A DNA stretch of 64,000 nucleotides from Nocardia puris (GTDB lineage: Bacteria > Actinomycetota > Actinomycetes > Mycobacteriales > Mycobacteriaceae): contig NZ_QNRE01000009.1 in NCBI RefSeq assembly GCF_003315035.1, forward strand, positions 62,001 to 126,000, written 5' to 3'. The number at the start of each line of letters is the position of its first letter. Within the stretch, counting starts at the first letter, position 1. This document shows positions 48,850 to 57,804 of the stretch, one piece after another. The notes below the pieces were generated by a model. That model was not told where the DNA came from, made no database searches, and saw only the letters and a program-made list of their open reading frames with translations. A program made the position numbers and the translations under genes.

Positions 48850-51678
48850 TCATTCCGTGGCCGAAATCCATTCCTCCAGTGTGCTGCTCGTGCCCGCCGG
48901 GCACCCGTCGCCGTCGGCGGGCCGCGGTGACATCACCAGGCACTGCTGCGGCCCCGGCTGTCCGACGCCCTGCGTGATCAGGATCGCCAGCGACGACCCG
49001 TCGGCCACCCGGCTGGACGAGAAGCCGAGCGTGCCGCCGACGCCCTCGTAGTCGTCCTCGCGCAACTGCATCGCGACGGCGGTGCGGTTCGGCGAATCGC
49101 CGCCGATGCGCACCGCGCGCAGGAACAGGCCCACCACGTCGTAGGCCAGACCGGTGCCGTCGCCCGGCCAGGACGGCTGATAGTCCGCCATGTCCGGGTA
49201 CTCCCGCAGGTCCGCGATGAGCGCGGCCAGCCCCGCGCACAGCTGCTGGTAGTCGAACGCCACCGGCTCGTCGCCGAGTGTGCCGTTGCCGCGCACGCAT
49301 TCCGCGCCGCCCAGCATCACCGGGGCGGCCTTGGCCACGTAGCGCACCGGCAGCGTGGACGGCAGCGCGGCCATCGCCTTCTGATCGGTGATCAGGCGGG
49401 TCACGGTGTCGTTGCCCAGGATGGCGGGCGATTCGCCGGTGAGGCAGCCGCGCGTCACCGACCGCGCGAACGTCGCGAAATCGTCGTTGCGGCCCGCGAA
49501 GAACAGCAGCGTGCCGCGATCGAAATCGGCCGTCTCGCACGGCGCCGGAAAGCGGTTCAGCTCTTGCTGTTCGGTCCAGGTGAGCGTCTCGTACCCGATG
49601 TCGCGAGCGTGTAGTTCCTCGCGCAGATCATCGACCAGCGTGTTGACGTAGATGTCGTCGGGCGCTTCCGGCTGATAGATGGCGACCTGCGTGTAGCGCG
49701 GTTGGCCGGCGCGCGGCGCACCCTCCGGATAGCGCGCTCCCCGAACGTAATCCGCGATCAACCGGGCCTGCGTCCGATTGCTCGGCGCGGCTTGGAAGTA
49801 CAGCGGCGAGGACCGCTCCAGCCCGTCGGCCGAGAGCGTGGTCGCCACCACCGGCACACCCAGCTCACCCAATCTGCCGATGGCGCGCCGGGTTTCGGCG
49901 TTGCTGCGGTCCATGCCGATCACGCCGAGAATGGTGGGATCGTCGCGCAGCAGTCCCTGCAACTGCCGGTCCACCACGAAGGTCGCGTGCCGCATGTCAG
50001 AGCCGCCGTTGGCGATCACGATCCGCAGCAGCGGTTCGGACTCGTCGGAGGCGGCCAGCGCGCGCCGCTGCTGCACCGCGATCCCGGCCAGCTCCTCCAC
50101 CTGCGCGTGCGGATACCGCGTGTTGGTGTCGACGTAGCTCAGGCCCGAGAAGAACACCAGCGTGATCAGGGGCCTGCGCGGATTGTCGCGCCGCGCGTCG
50201 GCGGCGGCGACGTTGAGCCGGAACACTTCCCGCTGCACCGCCGACAGCGAGGGGTCGTCGGTGAAGATGTGGTCGGCGTTGTCGCTGTAACCGACGCATT
50301 CGCCGTCGCGCTCCTGCACCACGATCCCCGACGTCCACGGCCAGTTCGAACAGGGCGCGCCGCGCAGCGGCGGGATGTACACCAGCGCCAGCGCCGCCGC
50401 CAGCAGCACCGGGATCAGCACGCACAGCGCCACGAACGAGCGGCGCGCGGCGAGCGGCGGCGCGGGCGGCACCGCGAGATGCGCGTACTCCGGATCGCGG
50501 ACCTCCCGGTCCGGCGGGTCGGGCAACTCCGCGCGCAGCGGCAGGAACCAGGCGTCCGAGAGCCGGTTCGTGCGCATGTTCTCGATATTGCGCAGCCACC
50601 GCTGCACGGGATCGGGCTGGCGCTCGGAATACGGCCGGTCGACCAGGCTTTCGAGCGTGTCGAGGGAGTGCAGGTCCCCCACCCGCGACAGATCGCGCAC
50701 CGGGGGACGCGCCGGTTCCCGTTCCAGACAGGCGATCACTACCAGCGGATCGTCGTGGCCGGTCTCGTTGCGGATGTCGTTGATCCGGCGCAGCAACCGC
50801 ATCCCGTCGCCCGCTTCCTCCACCACGCCGAGCAGCGCCACGGGGTAGGCGGTGCGCCGCCAGCCCGAGGGCCGCCACAGCCGTTTGCGGTAGGCGTCGC
50901 GCAGATCCTCCAAGAAGGCGTGCACGAGCAGCTTGGCGACCTGGTCCTCGTTCTCGTCGCTGCGCCGGGTGGCGGTGAGCCTGGTCGCGAAACCCAGGAA
51001 GCTGTCGGACAATTCGGGCGCCATGTAGCGCTGGTGCATGAACCAGTGCGTCACCTTGGACATGCCCGGGATACGACCGCTGATCCACAGCCACAACCGC
51101 AGCACCGGCCACAGCGCCAGCACACCGAACACCAGCCGCGAGATCGCGTCGCCGCTCACCCCCTCGGCGGTGTCGGATCGGTCGGTGAACGAGCCGCTGC
51201 GCAGCAGGCGCGGCAATCGGGACCGCAGTTCGACCGCGGCCTCGGTCTCGTCGTTCGTAACCCGTTGGCGCGTCAGCCAATCCGCCGTGCGGTAGCGCGG
51301 GAACTTGATCGGCCCCATATTCGTGTCGTCGGTGGAGAAGCCCTCCACCAGTCGCTGCACGATCGGCAGGCAGTGGCCGCGCAGTTCCTCACCGGCGGCG
51401 TTCGGATCGGGTGCGAGCGCGTCGGGCGGCAGGTCGGGGGCGTTCAGATCCACCCGGGCGCGCGGTGTGGCCCGCCGCCCGCCGGATTCGCCGAGCCAGC
51501 GGTACAGCTCCACCAGCAGGCCGTTGTGCGCGCCGGGACCGGTCAGCTCGACGATCGGGCGCGGGACCGGCCGCCTGCGGCGCAACATCGTGCGCAGCAC
51601 ACGGGGTTTGGCATCGGGCACGCCGAGCGCGCGCAGCAGCTCGAGGAGCTTGCCGACGTCGTTCGTGGTTTCGGACAC
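48850..51678 (-). CDS. Degenerate P-loop NTPase fused to periplasmic binding protein domain
   Basis: A 942-residue two-sided protein. Residues 1-410 are cytoplasmic and look like an NTPase with lost motifs: VELTGPGAHNGLL at 43-55 sits where a GxxGxGKT loop is expected, and YPVALLGVVEEAGDG with DPLVVIACLE resembles Walker B and sensor strands of Streptomyces homologues. One hydrophobic stretch lies at about 180-200 and a clear membrane span at 413-435. Residues 440-942 form an outside-facing type 1 periplasmic-binding domain (LivK-like; ILGVIGMDRSNAETRRAIGR, VPVVATTLSADGLE, YDVVGLFLRAV). It may couple extracellular ligand sensing to an intracellular partner. GTG 51678 has GGGGGAGG. Confidence 0.8.
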   Translation of the reverse strand: MSETTNDVGKLLELLRALGVPDAKPRVLRTMLRRRRPVPRPIVELTGPGAHNGLLVELYRWLGESGGRRATPRARVDLNAPDLPPDALAPDPNAAGEELRGHCLPIVQRLVEGFSTDDTNMGPIKFPRYRTADWLTRQRVTNDETEAAVELRSRLPRLLRSGSFTDRSDTAEGVSGDAISRLVFGVLALWPVLRLWLWISGRIPGMSKVTHWFMHQRYMAPELSDSFLGFATRLTATRRSDENEDQVAKLLVHAFLEDLRDAYRKRLWRPSGWRRTAYPVALLGVVEEAGDGMRLLRRINDIRNETGHDDPLVVIACLEREPARPPVRDLSRVGDLHSLDTLESLVDRPYSERQPDPVQRWLRNIENMRTNRLSDAWFLPLRAELPDPPDREVRDPEYAHLAVPPAPPLAARRSFVALCVLIPVLLAAALALVYIPPLRGAPCSNWPWTSGIVVQERDGECVGYSDNADHIFTDDPSLSAVQREVFRLNVAAADARRDNPRRPLITLVFFSGLSYVDTNTRYPHAQVEELAGIAVQQRRALAASDESEPLLRIVIANGGSDMRHATFVVDRQLQGLLRDDPTILGVIGMDRSNAETRRAIGRLGELGVPVVATTLSADGLERSSPLYFQAAPSNRTQARLIADYVRGARYPEGAPRAGQPRYTQVAIYQPEAPDDIYVNTLVDDLREELHARDIGYETLTWTEQQELNRFPAPCETADFDRGTLLFFAGRNDDFATFARSVTRGCLTGESPAILGNDTVTRLITDQKAMAALPSTLPVRYVAKAAPVMLGGAECVRGNGTLGDEPVAFDYQQLCAGLAALIADLREYPDMADYQPSWPGDGTGLAYDVVGLFLRAVRIGGDSPNRTAVAMQLREDDYEGVGGTLGFSSSRVADGSSLAILITQGVGQPGPQQCLVMSPRPADGDGCPAGTSSTLEEWISATE

Positions 51679-51782
51679 TGACGGCCTCCCCCGTGCGATC
51701 CGTGGCTGTTGCGGGGACTGTACCCGGCCCATCCACCCGGGACACCTTGTTCACCAAGTTGTTTCGCAACCGGTGAACGGCA

Positions 51783-52697
51783 TCAGAAGCCGAGTTTGCC
51801 CAGCTGTTTGGGATCGCGCTGCCAGTCCTTGGCCACCTTCACGTGCAGGTGGAGATAGATCCGCACGCCGAGGATGTGCTCGATCTGCTTGCGCGCGTTG
51901 GTGCCGACCTCCTTGAGGCGCGCACCGCCCTTGCCGATGACGATCGCCTTCTGACTCGGCCGCTCCACGTACAGCAACGCGTGCACGTCGAGCATGTCCG
52001 GGTTCTCCTCGCGCTCGAGCACCTCCTCGATGACCACGGCCAGCGAATGCGGCAGCTCGTCGCGCACACCCTCCAGCGCGGCCTCGCGGATGAGCTCGGC
52101 CATGAGAGTTTCCTCCGGCTCGTCGGTCAGCTCACCGTCGGGGTAGAAGGCGGGGCCCGCCGGCATCTTCGAGGCGATCACGTCGACGAGGACCTCGACC
52201 TGTTCGCCCTTCACCGCCGACACCGGCACCACGTCGGTCTCGGACCCGAGCAGCTCCGACACCGCCAGCAACTGCGCGGCGACCTGGTCGCGGCTCACCT
52301 TGTCGATCTTGGTGACCACGCCGAGCAGGGTGGTCTTGGGCGCCATCTGCTTGACCTGGGAGACGATCCAGCGGTCGCCGGGGCCGATCTTCTCGTCGGC
52401 GGGAATGCACAGCGCGATCACGTCCACCTCGGAGTAGGTGTCGCGCACGAGATCGTTGAGCCGCTGGCCGAGCAGGGTGCGCGGGCGGTGCAGGCCCGGG
52501 GTGTCCACCAGGATCAGCTGGGCGTGGTCGCGGTGCACGATGCCGCGGATGGTGTGGCGCGTGGTCTGCGGCCGCGAGGACGTGATCGCGATCTTGGCGC
52601 CCACCAGCGCGTTGGTCAGCGTCGACTTGCCGGTGTTGGGCCTGCCGACGAAACAGACGAATCCGGAACGGAATTCGGTGCCCGGCGCGTCAGCCAC
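51783..52697 (-). CDS. era: GTPase Era
   Basis: A 304-residue GTPase for 30S ribosome maturation. G1 GRPNTGKST, G3 DTPGLH, G4 TKID and the C-terminal KH domain with VIGKGGARLKEVGTNARKQI, which binds the 3' end of 16S rRNA. Length is normal. The GTG at 52697 opens VADAPGTEFRSGFVCFVG and overlaps the upstream deaminase-like gene by 8 bases. It is the end of the phoH-ybeY-CBS-CDA-era gene run. Confidence 0.96.
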   Translation of the reverse strand: MADAPGTEFRSGFVCFVGRPNTGKSTLTNALVGAKIAITSSRPQTTRHTIRGIVHRDHAQLILVDTPGLHRPRTLLGQRLNDLVRDTYSEVDVIALCIPADEKIGPGDRWIVSQVKQMAPKTTLLGVVTKIDKVSRDQVAAQLLAVSELLGSETDVVPVSAVKGEQVEVLVDVIASKMPAGPAFYPDGELTDEPEETLMAELIREAALEGVRDELPHSLAVVIEEVLEREENPDMLDVHALLYVERPSQKAIVIGKGGARLKEVGTNARKQIEHILGVRIYLHLHVKVAKDWQRDPKQLGKLGF

Positions 52698-53049
52698 CCT
52701 GCACCTCGACGGCCGCGTCGTCGACGATGTCGAACACGGACTCGCCCGCCCGGTCGGTGAACACGATCCGCGCCGAGGGCGACACCTCGCGCACCGCGGC
52801 CACACCGGCATCGGAGAACCGGCCGGCCACCACGACCGCCGCCTCGAACCCCTCCGCGCCGCTGGACAGTGCGGCGGCCACGGCGGCCTGCAACGCGGTC
52901 AGGCGCAGCGCCTGCAACTCGACCTCCCCCGCCGCGTAGGTGCGCCCGTCGGTGTCGCGCACCGCCGCGCCGCCCGCGCCACCGGTGCGGCCCATCGCGC
53001 CCCGCGCCAGGGTGAGCAGCTTGGTGTCCTCGGCATCCAGTTCAGTCAT
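52690..53049 (-). CDS. Cytidine-deaminase-like protein without zinc ligands (Rv2365c-like)
   Basis: A 119-residue protein with the order of elements of the cytidine deaminase fold: GAAVRDTDGRTYAAGEVELQ, LTALQAAVAAALSSGAEGFE, ARIVFTDRAG. The metal site of real deaminases (HAE/CAE and PCxxC) is absent; there is no Cys or His in the corresponding positions. It is therefore likely non-catalytic. Equivalent genes lie between era and the CBS protein in mycobacteria (Rv2365c). Both ends overlap neighbours by 8 bases. Confidence 0.8.
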   Translation of the reverse strand: MTELDAEDTKLLTLARGAMGRTGGAGGAAVRDTDGRTYAAGEVELQALRLTALQAAVAAALSSGAEGFEAAVVVAGRFSDAGVAAVREVSPSARIVFTDRAGESVFDIVDDAAVEVQGG

Positions 53050-54403
53050 CGGTGTCTCCGTCCTCGTTCCCATTGCGTGTGCGCTTGCCGCCGACCGATT
53101 CTCCGTCGCCCGGCGCCGCCGCGTCCGCTTTCGCGGATTTCTCGGACTTGTCCGGCGCCTTGCGCACCAGCACCGTGTTGACCCGCATCCGGCCGCGCTG
53201 ATCGGGGCCGCCCTCGCCGCGCAGCACCAGCCCGTGCGCGACCACTTTCGACCCGGGCAGCGGCACCCGGCCCAGCCCGTGCGCGAGCAAGCCGCCCACG
53301 GTGTCGACGTCTTCGTCCTCGATGTCCAGGCCGTACAGTTCGCCGAGATCCTCCACCGACAGCCGCGCCGACACCCGGAACCGGCCGTCGCCGAGATCCT
53401 CCACCGGCGGGGTCTCGTCGGTGTCGTATTCGTCGGCGATCTCACCGACGATCTCCTCGAGCACGTCCTCGATGGTGACCAGGCCCGCGATGCCGCCGTA
53501 CTCGTCCACCAGCAGCGCCATGTGGTTGCGCCGGCGCTGCATCTCGTCCAGCAGATCGTCCAGCGGCTTGGAGTCGGGCATGAACACCGCCGGGCGCATC
53601 ACCTGGCGCACCAGCACCTTGCGGCTGCGATCCGCGTACGACACAAGGTCTTTCAGGTACACCACGCCGAGGATGTCGTCGACTTTCTCCCCGACCACCG
53701 GGATGCGGGAGTGGCCGCTGCGCACCGCGAGCGAGAGCGCCTGGGCGGCGGTCTTGTCGGCCTCGATCCACACCATCTCGGTGCGCGGCACCATGACCGC
53801 GCGCGCCGGGGTGTCGCCGAGTTCGAAGACCGACTGGATCATGCGGCGTTCGTCGTCGGCCACCACGCCGCGCTCGCCGGCCATCTCGACCACCTCGCGC
53901 AACTCGATCTCCGAGGCGAACGGACCGTTGCGGAAGCCCCTACCGGGGGTGATCGCGTTGCCGATGAGGATCAGCAGGCGGCTGACCGGGCCCAGCAGCG
54001 CGCCGATGAACTGCAACGGCAGGGCCGAGGCCAGCGCCAGCGAGTAGGCGTGCTGGCGGCCCAGGGTGCGGGGTCCGACACCGATCACGACGTAGTCGAC
54101 CAGCACCATGATCGCCGCCGTGGCGACCAGCGCCCAATTGTCGTCCCAGACCGCCATCAGCGCCGCCGCGAGCAGCACCGTCGCGCCGATCTCGCACAGC
54201 ACGCGCAACAGCACCATCAGGTTCACGTAGCGGGCGCGGTCGGCCACGATCCGGCTCAACCGGGCCGCGCCGGGCCGTTCGGCGCGCGCCATATCGGCGA
54301 CCCGCGCCGGGGACACGGTGTTGAGCGCGGCGTCGACGCCCGCGAACAGGCCACCCGCCGGGACCAGCAACACCGCCAGCAGGATGAGGGTCGCCGGACT
54401 CAC
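53042..54403 (-). CDS. CNNM/CorC-type hemolysin family protein with CBS pair
   Basis: A 453-residue membrane protein: a DUF21/CNNM membrane domain (residues 1-150, four hydrophobic segments), a CBS pair (about 200-320: ARAVMVPRTEMVWIEADKTA, VRQVMRPAVFMPDSKPLDDL), and a CorC-HlyC C-terminal domain (about 345-425). These proteins take part in Mg2+ or Co2+ transport, gated by nucleotides on the CBS pair. The acidic/basic tail of about 40 residues is low-complexity. GTG 54403 overlaps the ybeY stop (GTGA). Confidence 0.92.
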   Translation of the reverse strand: MSPATLILLAVLLVPAGGLFAGVDAALNTVSPARVADMARAERPGAARLSRIVADRARYVNLMVLLRVLCEIGATVLLAAALMAVWDDNWALVATAAIMVLVDYVVIGVGPRTLGRQHAYSLALASALPLQFIGALLGPVSRLLILIGNAITPGRGFRNGPFASEIELREVVEMAGERGVVADDERRMIQSVFELGDTPARAVMVPRTEMVWIEADKTAAQALSLAVRSGHSRIPVVGEKVDDILGVVYLKDLVSYADRSRKVLVRQVMRPAVFMPDSKPLDDLLDEMQRRRNHMALLVDEYGGIAGLVTIEDVLEEIVGEIADEYDTDETPPVEDLGDGRFRVSARLSVEDLGELYGLDIEDEDVDTVGGLLAHGLGRVPLPGSKVVAHGLVLRGEGGPDQRGRMRVNTVLVRKAPDKSEKSAKADAAAPGDGESVGGKRTRNGNEDGDTDD

Positions 54404-54954
54404 GCGGGGCCCAGCGCGTCACCGGGGCCGGTGAAGCCCGCCTTGCCGAGCAGGCGCGCGTCGCGTGCGGCCAGTTCGGCCCGCCGCCGCGCCTCGCGCA
54501 GGCTCTCGTACCACTCCTCCAGCAACCGCGCCTGCAGCGCGAACATTTCCTTCTCCTCCTCCGGCTCGGCGTGGTCGTAGCCGAGCAGGTGCAGTACGCC
54601 GTGCACGGTGAGCAGGGCCAGTTCGTGTTCCAGGGAGTGGCCCGCCTTGCGCGCCTGCGCGCCCGCGAACTCCGGGCACAGCACGATGTCGCCGAGCATC
54701 GAGGGGCCGGGCTCCGGGCTGTCCGGGCGCCCGCCGGGCTCGAGTTCGTCCATCGGGAACGACATCACGTCGGTCGGGCCGGGCAGATCCATCCACCGCA
54801 TGTGCAGATCGGCCATGGTGTCGAGATCCACCAGCACCATCGACAGCTCGGCGGCGGGGTGCACGTCCATCCGGGCGATCACGAACCGCGCGACACTGAC
54901 CAGATCCTCCTCGGGTACGTCGATGCCCGACTCATTGGCGATCTCGATGCTCAC
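54400..54954 (-). CDS. ybeY: Endoribonuclease YbeY (rRNA maturation)
   Basis: A 184-residue single-strand-specific metallo-RNase needed for 16S rRNA 3'-end maturation and 70S quality control. The zinc motif HGVLHLLGYDH (H-x3-H-x5-H) is complete. The GTG at 54954 gives VSIEIANESGIDVPEEDL, the conserved mycobacterial-type N-terminus; an in-frame start at 54984 is possible. The C-terminal extension (about 40 residues, Ala/Arg-rich) is actinobacterial. It is followed by the CBS gene with a GTGA overlap and lies near phoH and era, functional neighbours. Confidence 0.94.
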   Translation of the reverse strand: MSIEIANESGIDVPEEDLVSVARFVIARMDVHPAAELSMVLVDLDTMADLHMRWMDLPGPTDVMSFPMDELEPGGRPDSPEPGPSMLGDIVLCPEFAGAQARKAGHSLEHELALLTVHGVLHLLGYDHAEPEEEKEMFALQARLLEEWYESLREARRRAELAARDARLLGKAGFTGPGDALGPA

Positions 54955-54984
54955 CTGATCAGGGTATTCGGTGCCCCCCATCAC

Positions 54985-55286
54985 GTCCCGACCGGCTCGC
55001 GGTCACGAGTCACCCTCGATGTTCCGTGCACGGCCGACACGGTTGGTGAGCCGGGGCGCCTCCGGAAACGGCCAGCGCGAGTGCGCACCGACCGGCGCGC
55101 CGGGAACGTCGCTCCATCCGACCGGGAATCACCCGCGATTCGACTCCGGTCAGGACGGTCGCCCGGCACACGGGATCATCCGCGGCGGGGTGCCGCCGCG
55201 CGCACAAGTCGACCCGCTACATGGCCGAATGCCGCGCGCACCGCATCCGCGCTACACCCCGCGACCTGAGTCAGGCCCAGCCACTC
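54985..55286. other. Gap between phoH end and ybeY start
   Basis: These 300 bases contain no supported gene. In many relatives phoH and ybeY abut, so the spacer is longer than usual and may hold a separate promoter for ybeY. Confidence 0.4.
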
Positions 55287-57431
55287 TCAGCGGCGGGCCG
55301 AGCGCCCAGCGGCGCGGCGCTGGGCACGGTTGCCCGGCATGTGCGGACCGACCGGACGGGTGTCGGCCTCGAAGCGGTCGTAGGCGTCGACGATGTCGGA
55401 GACCAGGCGGTGCCGGACCACATCGCTGCTGGTGAGCTCGGCGAAGTGGATGTCCTCGATATCGGTGAGGATCTCCGTGGCCGCCCGCAGACCCGACCGC
55501 GCCCCGCTGGGCAGATCGACCTGCGTGACGTCACCGGTCACCACGATCTTCGACCCGAACCCGAGCCGCGTCAGGAACATCTTCATCTGCTCGGCCGTGG
55601 TGTTCTGCGCCTCGTCCAAGATGATGAAGGAGTCGTTGAGCGTGTTGTGCGTCAGCAGGAAGTCCTCGGTGACGTACAGCGAGTCGGCGGCCGCGACCCG
55701 GATGCACACGGCTTCCTCGGTACCGGCCGATTCGATGCGGTCGATGAACCGCATCGGGCGGCCACCACCGTGCTCGGCGTACTTCGCGGCTTTGCGCTCC
55801 AGCCGGAACGGCTCGATACCCTCGGGCAGCCGGATGTCGAGAATGTGTGCGTCCGAACGATGTTCGACCGCCCGGCCCTTCGCCAGGCCGGGTGAGCGGC
55901 CTTCGGCAAGGCGGGTGCGGCTGTGGGCGATACCACCGAGCGACTGCACCAGGAAGATCACGTTGTCGCGCAGTTCCTCCGAAACCGTCGTGAACTGGAT
56001 CCCGCAGGCGCGCCCGTGCTGCGTGACCGGCCCACCGTCGGCGTCGAGCAGACCTTGCAAGACACCCAGCCGGACCTCGTGATCGTTGTACAGGTACTCA
56101 CGCGGCACGAACTTGGTCGCCGAGCGGGCGCCTGCCAGACCCAACTGCCGCGCTATCGCGGTCACCGGGTTGGCGGTCGTGAACACGTCACTGGGGGCGG
56201 TCACTCGATTCAGGACGTCATCCACGCCCGACTCGTGCCGAACCACGATCCCGGGAATCGACCGCTCGAGCACCCGCGCGAGCTCGGGATCGTTCGTCGC
56301 GAAGGTGGGCGTCGTCGAGCCGGTGAGGCACCCGTCGCCGAGCAACAGGCCGAGCGCGTACGGGTCCATCGGCACCGCGACCGACGGGAATCGAACAGGC
56401 GAACTGAGCAGTGGCAATTCGTACCGGTGGTAGTGCGCCGCGCGCAGATTGCCGATCATTTCCTTGGTCTGGAGCACCCGTGGGGGCTTCCCGCGGCGGC
56501 GATCGTCGCGCGTGTAGACCGACCAGAGGTGGTCGCCGGATGCCAAGGTCGATGCGCCGTCCTGCGTGTGGACGCGGTAGATCTCCTTGAACCCCTGCGG
56601 ATAGACGCCGAGCACCTCGGTAGCGCTACCGTCGGACCCGATGACGAAGTCACCGACCTCGATCTCACCGATCGGCCGGAAACCGGCCGGCGTCAGCACC
56701 TTGGTGTGCAGCGGCTGCGCGCGGCCCCGCATGTACGCCAGGGGCGCTACCTCGATGACGCCGGCGGCCATGAGTTTGGGGATGGCCTCGGGGTCCATCA
56801 TGTCGTGCAGGGCGTCGTAGAGCGGGCGCAGGTAGGGGTCGATCTTCTCGTTCAGCGTGCCGGGGAGGAACCCGAGGCGTTCGCCGGCCTCGACCGCCGG
56901 GCGGGTGAGGATGATGCGGTTGACCTGCTTGGACTGCAGCGCCTGCACGGCCTTCGCCATGCCCAGGTACGTCTTGCCGGTGCCCGCGGGGCCGATGCCG
57001 AACACGATGGTGTTGGCGTCGATGGCGTCGACGTAGCGCTTCTGGTTCAGGGTCTTGGGCCGGATGGTCTTGCCGCGCCGGGACAGGATGTCCAGGCTCA
57101 GCACCTCGGCCGGGGACTCGCTCGACCCCTCGGTCAGCATCGACACCGTGTGCCGCACCGCCTCGGGGCCGACCACCCGGTTGCGGCCGGTCAGGGCGAT
57201 GAGCTGCTCGATCACCCGCTCGGCCAGCGCCACGTCGGCCGCCTTGCCGGTGAGGGTGACGGAGTTGCCGCGCACGTGGATGTCCGCGTCGAGGAGGCCC
57301 TCGAGCTCACGCAGGTTCTCGTCGGCCGAACCGAGGAAGGGGAACACGGATTCCGGAGCGAGTTCGATGCTGGAGCGTACGGTGCGTGCCGCGGGCACCG
57401 AACCGTTGTCGCGGGCGGCGGTACCCGCCAC
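55287..57431 (-). CDS. phoH: PhoH family ATPase, interrupted by an intein
   Basis: A 714-residue precursor; removal of a 359-residue intein leaves a 355-residue PhoH ATPase, near the mycobacterial length (about 350). The N-terminal KH-like part (NLRELEGLLDADIHVRGNSV) precedes the ATPase with Walker A FGIGPAGTGKTYLG. The PhoH sequence stops after PLAYMRGR and resumes as TLNDSFIILDEAQNTTAEQM (Walker B), so the insertion lies between Walker A and B and spoils ATPase activity until spliced. PhoH is linked to RNA metabolism with YbeY. GTG 57431 is chosen for length; an upstream TTG at 57470 is possible. Confidence 0.93.
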   Translation of the reverse strand: MAGTAARDNGSVPAARTVRSSIELAPESVFPFLGSADENLRELEGLLDADIHVRGNSVTLTGKAADVALAERVIEQLIALTGRNRVVGPEAVRHTVSMLTEGSSESPAEVLSLDILSRRGKTIRPKTLNQKRYVDAIDANTIVFGIGPAGTGKTYLGMAKAVQALQSKQVNRIILTRPAVEAGERLGFLPGTLNEKIDPYLRPLYDALHDMMDPEAIPKLMAAGVIEVAPLAYMRGRAQPLHTKVLTPAGFRPIGEIEVGDFVIGSDGSATEVLGVYPQGFKEIYRVHTQDGASTLASGDHLWSVYTRDDRRRGKPPRVLQTKEMIGNLRAAHYHRYELPLLSSPVRFPSVAVPMDPYALGLLLGDGCLTGSTTPTFATNDPELARVLERSIPGIVVRHESGVDDVLNRVTAPSDVFTTANPVTAIARQLGLAGARSATKFVPREYLYNDHEVRLGVLQGLLDADGGPVTQHGRACGIQFTTVSEELRDNVIFLVQSLGGIAHSRTRLAEGRSPGLAKGRAVEHRSDAHILDIRLPEGIEPFRLERKAAKYAEHGGGRPMRFIDRIESAGTEEAVCIRVAAADSLYVTEDFLLTHNTLNDSFIILDEAQNTTAEQMKMFLTRLGFGSKIVVTGDVTQVDLPSGARSGLRAATEILTDIEDIHFAELTSSDVVRHRLVSDIVDAYDRFEADTRPVGPHMPGNRAQRRAAGRSARR
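55644..56720 (-). other. Class 3 intein with LAGLIDADG homing endonuclease (in PhoH)
   Basis: A 359-residue intein. It begins with Ala (AQPLHTKVLTPAGFRPIGEI, block A) and not Cys/Ser, and ends LLTHN before the +1 Thr. The class 3 triad is present: W66 in block B (SGDHLWSV), C339 in block F (AVCIRVAAADSLYV) and T357 in block G (LTHN); H64, H358 and N359 complete the splicing residues. The middle holds two dodecapeptide motifs, LGLLLGDGCL and GLLDADGG, with both acidic residues intact, so the endonuclease may be active. Class 3 inteins splice through the block F Cys instead of residue 1. Confidence 0.93.
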
Positions 57432-57613
57432 GGGGTTGGTCGGGTCTCCGATCTCGCCTTGTGTTCGCAAAAGTTGTGCAGCCTGCTTCCGGTCTCGACA
57501 GCCAAAGGAATGACCAAAGTCTAACCCGCACCACCGACACCGGACAGTGAATAACCGGCCACCGATCGGTCGCCGTCGGGCCTCGTCGGCGCGCATCGGG
57601 CACACTGTGACCC

Positions 57614-57796
57614 GTGAGTGAGCCGGAACCGACCTCGAACGACGACGGCGCCGCCCTGAGTACCGGGGTGGCCCTCGGTCTCTGCTTCGGACTCGCCTTC
57701 GGGCAGCTGATCCTCGACGACCTCGCGCTCGGCCTGTCCCTCGGCCTGGTCTTCGGCGTCGCCTACGGCGTGCTCGCCGGGCGTAAGAATCGCTGA
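57614..57796 (+). CDS. Small glycine-zipper membrane protein
   Basis: A 60-residue protein with an acidic head (VSEPEPTSNDDG) and two Gly/Leu-rich hydrophobic stretches (STGVALGLCFGLAFGQLILD and LALGLSLGLVFGVAYGVLAG) separated by a short acidic turn, ending in basic GRKNR. The shape is a helical hairpin in the membrane. No family recognised. GTG start 57614 is divergent from phoH and ends 8 bases before the rsmE stop on the other strand. Confidence 0.65.
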   Translation: MSEPEPTSNDDGAALSTGVALGLCFGLAFGQLILDDLALGLSLGLVFGVAYGVLAGRKNR

Positions 57797-57804
57797 CGCG
57801 GCCG

